NCBI GenBank assembly: GCA_008330645.1 | Contig: VLTN01000081.1 | Coordinates: 62,001-126,000, forward strand | Source: Cafeteria roenbergensis | Taxonomy: Eukaryota > Sar > Bigyra > Bicosoecida > Cafeteriaceae | Length of the DNA: 64,000 nt | Reading direction: 5' to 3' | Shown: positions 1 through 8,700 of the stretch, one piece after another | Layout: every line of letters begins with the position of its first letter | How positions within the stretch are numbered: position 1 is the first letter of the stretch | Notes under the pieces: generated by a model | What the model saw: the letters and a program-made list of their open reading frames with translations, nothing else | The model's database searches: none | What the model was told of the DNA's origin: nothing | Position numbers and translations under genes: made by a program

Positions 1-1
1 G

Positions 2-1198
2 CCCGTCGAGTGCGACGGCGAGCGCAAGTGGGAGGACTGCAACGACAAGGGCATGGCCGAGGCCGCGGCTGCCCTCTTCACGTTCATGGCGCTGCAGCTC
101 GTGCTGATGCGCGTGCTCCCCGGAAGCGTGTTCGAAGGCCCCCGCTCGGCTGGCGGCCACGTGCCCAAGTACATCACCAACGGCGTGGCGTCGTACGCCA
201 TCTCCATGCTGGCCTTTGTCTTTGCCGGCCACGAGGGCTACATCGAGGGCGACATCGTGATGCAGCTCTACCCCTTCATGGTGATCGTTCTCAACCTCTT
301 CGCCCTCATCTTCTGCGCCTTCCTCGTGGTCAAGGGCCTGACCTGCCCGTCGCACGAGGGCCGGGACGCCTCCTCCAGCGGCAACTACGTGATGGACTTC
401 TACTGGGGCACTGAGCTCTACCCCGAGATCTTCGGCATCGACGTCAAGACGTTCACCAACTGCCGCTTCGGCATGACCGCGTGGGCCACGGCGCTGCTCT
501 CTTTCGCCTTCTTCAATGTGAAGCTCAACGGCGGCCACCTGCACCTGGATTCGGCCGCTGCCATGATCCTCACCGTCTTCTACCTTGGCAAGTTCTTCGT
601 GTGGGAGCACGGCTACTGGCGCTCCATGGACATCGCGCACGACCGCGCCGGCTTCTACATCTGCTGGGGCTGCCTCGTGTGGGTCCAGACCATCTACGTC
701 TCCGCAGGCTACTTCTACGCCTGGCAGCCCGTCGACTCCTTCGTGGCCACCTTCGGCGAGGAGCACGCGCAGCTTGCCTTCTACGCGCTGCTCGCCGTCG
801 GCGTGGCCGCCGTGTACCTTAACTACGAGGCCGACCGCCAGCGCATGCACGCTCGCTCCTCCACCGGCATGGGCTCGGCCTGGGGCAGCCGCTACGCCTG
901 CATCAAGGCCGACTACACCACGGATGATGGCAGCAAGCACACCAGCCTCCTCCTCGCCTCTCACCTCTGGAAGCCCGCCCGCCACTTCCACTACGTGTTC
1001 GAGATCTCCGCTGCAGTGGCCTGGTGCATCCCCTTCACCCTGGGCACAGTCTTCCCCAACATCTACTGGGGGTTCCTCACCATCCTCCTCTTCGACCGCG
1101 CCGTGCGCGACAACGCTCGCTGCAAGGCCAAGTATGGCGAGGGCTGGGACCACTACTGCAAGGCGGTGCCGTACCTTGTGGTGCCCTTCGTGTTCTGA
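2..1198 (+). CDS. DHCR7: 7-dehydrocholesterol reductase (sterol delta-7 reductase), 5' end outside window
   Basis: The frame is open from base 2, so the N-terminus lies left of the window; about 398 residues are visible up to the TGA at 1196-1198. It is a polytopic membrane protein of the ERG4/ERG24 sterol reductase family. Family signatures are GFYICWGCLVWVQTIY (about 650-700), LLASHLWKPARHFHYV (about 950-1000) and the C-terminal block RDNARCKAKYGEGWDHY followed by PYLVVPFVF, which parallels the DHCR7 ending (RDexRCxxKYGxxWxxY, then VPYRLLPxIF). The family reduces the C7-C8 double bond of sterols with NADPH in the ER. The ending favours DHCR7 over the C14 reductase. I see no intron in the visible part. 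The E2 gene follows on the same strand 216 bp downstream. Confidence 0.9.
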   Translation, partial: PVECDGERKWEDCNDKGMAEAAAALFTFMALQLVLMRVLPGSVFEGPRSAGGHVPKYITNGVASYAISMLAFVFAGHEGYIEGDIVMQLYPFMVIVLNLFALIFCAFLVVKGLTCPSHEGRDASSSGNYVMDFYWGTELYPEIFGIDVKTFTNCRFGMTAWATALLSFAFFNVKLNGGHLHLDSAAAMILTVFYLGKFFVWEHGYWRSMDIAHDRAGFYICWGCLVWVQTIYVSAGYFYAWQPVDSFVATFGEEHAQLAFYALLAVGVAAVYLNYEADRQRMHARSSTGMGSAWGSRYACIKADYTTDDGSKHTSLLLASHLWKPARHFHYVFEISAAVAWCIPFTLGTVFPNIYWGFLTILLFDRAVRDNARCKAKYGEGWDHYCKAVPYLVVPFVF

Positions 1199-1414
1199 CC
1201 CGCTTGCGTGGCCCACCCCAGCACTGCCCCTCGCCCAACGGGCCGCCAACGCGCGGCTCGAGAGCCCATTCGGCCACGCGCACCGTAACTCCAAGCGGCG
1301 CGCGCTGCACTCAGCGAACCTGCGGCAGATCCGCCACTGGATTGCCGAAAAGTGCAGAGCTGCCACGGTTCGGCGGAACAGCGCACACCCCACGCTAACA
1401 GGCCGGATTCCGCC

Positions 1415-2562
1415 ATGGCAGCCGCAGGAGCCGTCCCCGTCGCCGTCCTCCGCCGCATCGTGAAGGTGAGTGTCGCCGGAGTCGCCCCGCTGTGGCACAC
1501 GACAGCCGCGCGTTGGCTCCGTCATCGGGGCTGAATAGTCGTTGCCCCACCCCGCGGACGGGTCGCCCCTCGCCCGGCCACGCGCACAGCCGCGTGGGGG
1601 CGTGCTGGCGCTCGAGTGCGACGGGTTTCCCGGCCGGGCAGGGCCGCCGGGAGGGGGCGGGGTCACCTTCCTTGCAACGGAATGGCGAATCGACCCGAAA
1701 TTTTCCCAGTGCTGGAGCCACCTGCGCCGCTCTCCGCCCCCCCGTCGCCTCCCCACTGTCAATCGCAGGAGCTCAAGAGCGACTCTGAGCCGCTTGGCCT
1801 CTCCAAGGCCGCGGAGGCTCTTGGCGGCCCCAGCAAGGCCTGGTGGAGCATCGAGACCGGCCTGGATGGCGCCGATTACAGCAGCTTCGCTGTCGAGATT
1901 GAGGGACCGGTGAGCCCTTCGGCTGCCGCGGCCCCGCTGCCACCGCCACCAGCCCCGGGCCTCCCGGGCCAGGTTCGCGTCGCACGGTTGAAGTGGCTGC
2001 AAGCACGGCCCGCGGGGAGGGCAGGACACCGGCCCAGGCGGTGGCGGCTGCTGCCACGCGGCGGCAGCAAGCGAGATGCGCGCGTGCGCTTGCCGACCGT
2101 GCGCGGCTGCCTGCCGACCGCCGCCCCTATCCGCGACCGCAGGAGACTTACGACTCTGTCCTCCTGGACGGCGCCCCGCGTCCCAGCCCGTACCGCAAGT
2201 GCTGGTTCAAGTTCCAGCTCGATGTGTCCCCCACGTACCCGCACGATGCCCCGACCGTCAAGCTCCTGACGCCGACGTACCACACGCACGTGGCGTCGGA
2301 CGGCCTGAAGATGTGCGCGACGTACATCCCCGAGACGTGGGCCTCCGTGGACGCGGAGAAGCGCTCGCTGTACCAGCTTCTCGTCATTCTGCGCTCCTTC
2401 CTCGCGGCGCCCTCTGGCGAGCACGCCGTGAACTCGGAGGCCTCGCGCCAGTTCCAGGAGGACATCGATGCCTTTGATGCCATGGCCCGCCGCAAGGCTG
2501 GGGCTGACGACGAGGATGCTGACGGCGAAGACGATGATGACGACGATGATGACGACGCCTGA
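1415..2562 (+). CDS. Ubiquitin-conjugating (E2/UBC-fold) enzyme with atypical active-site loop and acidic tail
   Basis: I reconstruct three exons, 1415-1465, 1769-1909 and 2143-2562, giving 203 residues. Both introns (303 and 233 bp) are phase 0 and run from GTGAGT/GTGAGC to CGCAG/CCGCAG. Exon 1 plus 2 gives the E2 first helix (VLRRIVKELKSDSEPLGLS) and the strand ending VEIEGP; exon 3 gives SPYRKCWFKFQLDVSPTYPHDAP, the usual SPY...F..YP..AP run (split here as SPYRKCWFKF and VSPTYPHDAP). The catalytic cysteine aligns to Cys122 in SDGLKMCATYI. The normally near-invariant HPN is replaced: residues 110-113 read YHTH. The protein ends in a run of Asp/Glu, reminiscent of the CDC34 acidic tail. It could be an active non-canonical E2 or a regulatory variant; the retained cysteine favours activity. 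The exact family is unclear. Confidence 0.8.
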
Positions 2563-2745
2563 GTGGACACTCGGCCTTTGCGCGAAGTGTGTGCCGGCCG
2601 CTTGAAGCGCCCCTGCAATGCGCAAGCATTCTTTCCGGCCGGTCGCTGGCTCGCCGGGAAGCCGTAGACACTCGATCACCAATCGCACATGCGCACAGAC
2701 AACCCGCACACCGGCTTCAGCCGCTCTGCAAAGCGACGCACCTTC

Positions 2746-5700
2746 TCACTCCTGCGACCCACGAGACCTGCCGAACAGCCCCCCCATGAAACCGCGGCGC
2801 TTCTTTGGCGACGGGCTGGCCGCTGCGATGGCAGCTGCCTCCTTGGCTGCCGCCTCGGCAGCTGCGACGGTGGGGTCCACCACATCGCCGTCTCCGGCAT
2901 CAGCCCGGTCTTGTAGCGCATCGGCAGTAGCGGCTCGCTCGCCTCTGGAAGGCGGGAAGCCAGCCACGGCGCTCCCCGACGCTGTGCTGGATCGCCGCGC
3001 ACTGGCCTCGGCAAGGGCGGCCTTGTCAGCCTCGAGCTGCCGACGGAGTTGAGCAGTGGGCGACACTGACTGTTCCGGCTCGTCAGCGTCAGCGGCCGCA
3101 GCGCTCTGGCCGTGGCTAGCACCCGGCGTGGCAGAGGCTGGTGATTCATGCACAGGCGCATCCGCACGCCCGCCCCCGCCAGAGGAAGGAGCGCCGTCTC
3201 CAGCGTCAGCCTCGTCCCCCAAGCCGGGAAGAGCCAGCACCCACGTCTCGCGCTCCTCGTTCCACTCCCACAGCCCATATTCGTCCGTGCGCTGCTTGGG
3301 TTTGGCGGCAGGCGTGGCTGCCGGCTCCGCAGACTCCGGCGAAACATCGGACTCCGCCGCTTCGGGTGATGCTGCACGCTGGCCGTCGGTCGCCGGCGAG
3401 TCCTCCTCTTGAGCAGCGAGGCGGGCCTCGGCGTCCGCCAAGCCGGCCTCCAACTCCGCGACCCGCGCCCTGGCCTGGGCCAGCTCTCGCCGCTCAGCCG
3501 CCGAGTCAGCTGCGCTTATTGAGATCATCTCGTCCATGGTGTCGCGAGCGGCTTCCAGAGCCGAAAACGCCCTGTCAGCTGCCTGTCTGGCGTCTGCCAG
3601 CTCGCGTTCTGCAGCGGCAGCACGGGCTTCTGCCGTCTCCAGGGCTTCCCGTGAGCAAGAGGCGCTCAGCCGCGCAGTCAATGCCGTGACCTCTTCCTGG
3701 AGGTCTTCCGCGCGCGTTGTGGACTCCGCAGCGAGGTCCGAGGCTGCCTCCGCCTCTTGCTCAGCGAGCTTGCCTGCGTCTTGCGCAGCAACTCGAAGGT
3801 CCTCGGCAAGGCGCGCAGCCGCCAGAGCCTCGCCCTTGGCCGCCTCCAGCGCTGCCACACGTGCCACCGCCTCGTCACGCTCCGCCTCGGCGCGCTTCAC
3901 GGCCTCAGTGGCCTCGTCACGCTCCGCCTCGGCGCGCTTCACGGCGTCGGTAGCCTCGTCACGCTCCGCCTCGGCGCGCTTCACGGCCTCGGATTCCGCC
4001 TCGCCCCTGGCCGCCTCCAGCGCTGCCACACGTGCCACCGCCTCGTCACGCTCCGCCTCGGCGCGCTTCACGGCCTCAGTGGCCTCGTCACGCTCCGCCT
4101 CGGCGCGCTTCACGGCCTCGGATTCCGCCTCGCCCCTGGCCGCCTCCAGCGCTGCCACACGTGCCACCGCCTCGTCACGCTCCGCCTCGGCGCGCTTCGC
4201 GGCGTCGGTAGCCTCGTCACGCTCCGCCTCGGCGCGCTTCACGGCCTCGGATTCCGCCTCGCCCCTGGCCGCCTCCAGCGCTGCCACACGTGCCACCGCC
4301 TCGTCATGCTCCGCCTCGGCGCGCTTCACGGCCTCAGTGGCATCGTCACGCTCCGCCTCGGCGCGCTTCACGGCCTCGGATTCCGCCTCGCCCCTGGCCG
4401 CCTCCAGCGCTGCCACACGTGCCACCGCCTCGTCACGCTCCGCCTCGGCGCGCTTCGCGGCGTCGGTAGCCTCGTCACGCTCCGCCTCGGCGCGCTTCAC
4501 GGCCTCAGTGGCCTCGTCACGCTCCGCCTCGGCGCGCTTCACGGCCTCAGTGGCCTCGTCACGCTCCGCCTCGGCGCGCTTCACGGCCTCGGATTCCGCC
4601 TCGCCTCTGGCCGCCTCCAGCGCTGCCACACGTGCCACCGCCTCGTCACGCTCCGCCTCGGCGCGCTTCACGGCCTCGGATTCCGCCTCGCCTCTGGCCG
4701 CCTCCAGCGCTGCCACACGTGCCACCGCCTCGTCATGCTCCGCCTCGGCGCGCTTCACGGCCTCAGTGGCCTCATCACGCTCCGCCTCGGCGCGCTTCAC
4801 GGCCTCGGATTCCGCCTCGCCCCTGGCCGCCTCCAGCGCTGCCACACGTGCCACCGCCTCGTCACGCTCCGCCTCGGCGCGCTTCGCGGCGTCGGTAGCC
4901 TCGTCACGCTCCGCCTCGGCGCGCTTCACGGCCTCAGTGGCCTCGTCACGCTCCGCCTCGGCGCGCTTCACGGCCTCAGTGGCCTCGTCACGCTCCGCCT
5001 CGGCGCGCTTCACGGCCTCGGATTCCGCCTCGCCTCTGGCCGCCTCCAGCGCTGCCACACGTGCCACCGCCTCGTCACGCTCCGCCTCGGCGCGCTTCAC
5101 GGCCTCGGATTCCGCCTCGCCTCTGGCCGCCTCCAGCGCTGCCACACGTGCCACCGCCTCGTCACGCTCCGCCTCGGCGCGCTTCACGGCCTCAGTGGCC
5201 TCGTCACGCTCCGCCTCGGCGCGCTTCACGGCCTCAGTGGCCTCGTCACGCTCCGCCTCGGCGCGCTTCACGGCGTCGGTAGCCTCGTCACGCTCCGCCT
5301 CGGCGCGCTTCACGGCCTCGGATTCCGCCTCGCCTCTGGCCGCCTCCAGCGCTGCCACACGTGCCACCGCCTCGTCACGCTCCGCCTCGGCGCGCTTCAC
5401 GGCCTCAGTGGCCTCGTCACGCTCCGCCTCGGCGCGCTTCACGGCCTCAGTGGCCTCGTCACGCTCCGCCTCGGCGCGCTTCACGGCCTCAGTGGCCTCG
5501 TCACGCTCCGCCTCGGCGCGCTTCACGGCGTCGGTAGCCTCGTCACGCTCCGCCTCGGCGCGCTTCACGGCCTCGGATTCCGCCTCGCCTCTGGCCGCCT
5601 CCAGCGCTGCCACACGTGCCACCGCCTCGTCACGCTCCGCCTCGGCGCGCTTCACGGCCTCAGTGGCCTCGTCACGCTCCGCCTCGGCGCGCTTCACGGC

Positions 5701-8700
5701 CTCAGTGGCCTCGTCACGCTCCGCCTCGGCGCGCTTCACGGCCTCGGATTCCGCCTCGCCCCTGGCCGCCTCCAGCGCTGCCACACGTGCCACCGCCTCG
5801 TCACGCTCCGCCTCGGCGCGCTTCACGGCCTCGGATTCCGCCTCGCCTCTGGCCGCCTCCAGCGCTGCCACACGTGCCACCGCCTCGTCACGCTCCGCCT
5901 CGGCGCGCTTCACGGCCTCAGTGGCCTCGTCACGCTCCGCCTCGGCGCGCTTCACGGCCTCAGTGGCCTCGTCACGCTCCGCCTCGGCGCGCTTCACGGC
6001 CTCAGTGGCCTCGTCACGCTCCGCCTCGGCGCGCTTCACGGCCTCGGATTCCGCCTCGCCCCTGGCCGCCTCCAGCGCTGCCACACGTGCCACCGCCTCG
6101 TCACGCTCCGCCTCGGCGCGCTTCACGGCCTCAGTGGCCTCGTCACGCTCCGCCTCGGCGCGCTTCACGGCGTCGGTAGCCTCGTCACGCTCCGCCTCGG
6201 CGCGCTTCACGGCCTCAGTGGCCTCGTCACGCTCCGCCTCGGCGCGCTTCACGGCCTCAGTGGCCTCGTCACGCTCCGCCTCGGCGCGCTTCACGGCCTC
6301 GGATTCCGCCTCGCCCCTGGCCGCCTCCAGCGCTGCCACACGTGCCACCGCCTCGTCACGCTCCGCCTCGGCGCGCTTCACGGCCTCAGTGGCCTCGTCA
6401 CGCTCCGCCTCGGCGCGCTTCACGGCGTCGGTAGCCTCGTCACGCTCCGCCTCGGCGCGCTTCACGGCCTCGGATTCCGCCTCGCCCCTGGCCGCCTCCA
6501 GCGCTGCCACACGTGCCACCGCCTCGTCACGCTTCGCCTCGGCGCGCTTCACGGCCTCGGATTCCGCCTCGCCTCTGGCCGCCTCCAGCGCTGCCACACG
6601 TGCCACCGCCTCGTCACGCTCCGCCTCGGCGCGCTTCGCGGCGTCGGTAGCCTCGTCACGCTCCGATAAGGCTCTTGTCTCTGCACTCGACGCGGCGGCC
6701 TGCATCGCCATTGCAGCACTGGCAGCCCTTTGCGCAGCCTCAGCTTCTTCCTGTAGGCGGGTGGCTTCCTCCTTCGCGGCATTCGCGTCTCGCACCGACC
6801 GGTCGAGGCTTCCCTGAAGGGCGTCTGCCCGCGCGCGGCTCTCGCTCAGGTCTGCCTTGAGCGATGAAGCTGCGCTGCGCTCCTGCTGCAACTCGTCAAT
6901 GGCACGCCTGGACGCCGTCGTGGCCTTCTCGCAGGCAGCCCGAACAGTCGCCGCCTCCCTCTCGGCGTCGACCAGAGCTGCCCGTGTGGACTCTAGCTCT
7001 GCCGCCGTGTCACTGAGCCTCTGCTCGGCCGCTGCAGCCAGCTTCTTCGCTTCGTCAAGTCGCTCCGCTGCGTCAGATTCCGACTTGGACGCCTGCTCCG
7101 CCCTCTGCTGCTGAATTGTGGCTGCTGCGGCGCGTGCTTCGTTCAGTTCCTCGGTGGCACGGCGCGCCTTTGCCTCGGCTTCCTCTGCTGCGCTCTGCCT
7201 TGCGGCAAGCGCTTTGACCGCGAGCTCTGCCTCCTCCCGCTCCGCCCTGCACTCCGCAGCCTGGCGCGACCCGGCACGGGAGGCAGACTCGGCCCGCTCC
7301 TGGGCAGCCTGGGCCTCTCGTCGCAGCTCTGCCGCTCGCTCTGCGGCCCTCTCCACCTCCTTGGCCGCCTCCTCCTCCTGCCTCTGGCGCCAGGCCGCCA
7401 CGGATCGTCTCTCATCCTCGGCCAGCGCCTTGGCCTCGCGGGCCTCCGCCTCCGCTCGCGTGCGCTTGTTCTCGGCCTGCTCCACAGCGCGCTGAGCAGC
7501 CTCGGTGGCGCTCTCGAGCCTTTCCTCAGCCTCCTTCGCACGTGCAAACAGCGCTTCTGCCTCGGCCTCCCTGCCTCGTGCGCGAGCCTCCGCTGCCTCT
7601 GCACGCTCAGCCGCGGCTTCAATCTGCGCCATGGCCTCGGTGCTGTCTTTGTCCGTCTGCTCCGCCCGCTGCTGCGCGCCTTGCACAATGCTTGAAGCCT
7701 CTTCCTCCGCCCTGGCGACGATGCGGGCAGCGTCCTCCTCCGCCCTGGTCTTGCTCTCCCGCAGCGCCGCCACAGCGGCCCTCAACTCGTCCCACTCCGT
7801 GCTCAGCTTGCGCTCGCTGTCGCCCAGGGCGAGCGCGCGACGAGCCCACACCAGACGCGCCCTCGCACCGTCAGGTCCGGCCTGGGCAAGCTGCTCCTGC
7901 TGCCCGCTGCTGCGGCCTGCGTGCCAACCGGCGCCATCGCTGCCGGCGCCGCCCCGGCCGCCGCCATCTCTGCTCTCCGCCCACCCCCCCGCCTTGGCTG
8001 ACGCGGCGTCGGGCCATGCCAGCCCGATTCCACGCAGGCCGCCGACCACGAGCGCAGCTGCGGCACGCTGTACCGCTTCGGCACCGGCCTCGAAGCCGAC
8101 CAATGCCATCCCTGCTCCAGGCTGCCCGCTGGCGGCCGAGCGGGATTCCGGCGAGCCGAACTCCAGTCGCCGCACGTCGCTCCGACCCGCAAAACCGGGA
8201 GAGCCCAGCGACTCAGCCCCTTCGCGAGAGCGGGTGCGGTGGCTACCGCGAGGCGGCGTCATGGCCGCAGCGTCTTGCTCAGATACGGTCACCAGGCCCA
8301 GGATGTGAGTGAGCGGCGCGCCGTCCAGGGCCTCGCTGAGGGCCTCAGCTTGCCGGCGGAAGCTGCTCGCCCGGCGAGCCGCCCGCCTGCCCGAGCTGCC
8401 GTCCACGCGGCGGCTGCCGCCGGCGTGCCCCTCGTCCGTCTGCGACGGCGAGCCGGCCTGGCTTCCGAAGCCCACGCCCTGGGCCGCCGCCAGGATGACG
8501 GACCGGAACGCGCGGAGACTTGCCGCGTGGTCCGACAGGTCCAGCTCAGAGCCCTGCCCTTCTGAGCCGCCTCGGGGCGCCACGGTGGCGACGAGGGCTC
8601 TCAAAACGGGGAGCGCCTCTTGCCTCGCTCGATCCACCGCCTCAGCCAGACGGGCGGCCTGTTCCGGCAGAGCCGCTCCGGCACCCGGCGAGGGGTGCTG

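Noticed and set aside
3536-6817. Very long plus-strand open frames (over 1000 codons, Ser/Ala/Arg-rich) opposite the coiled-coil repeat array, with a second one in another frame at 3757-6669
   Set aside because: They are the antisense reading of the 42/87-bp repeat units. Since unit lengths are multiples of three, any frame free of stops in one unit stays open across the array. The minus-strand frame has flanking unique coiled-coil sequence and a sensible C-terminus.
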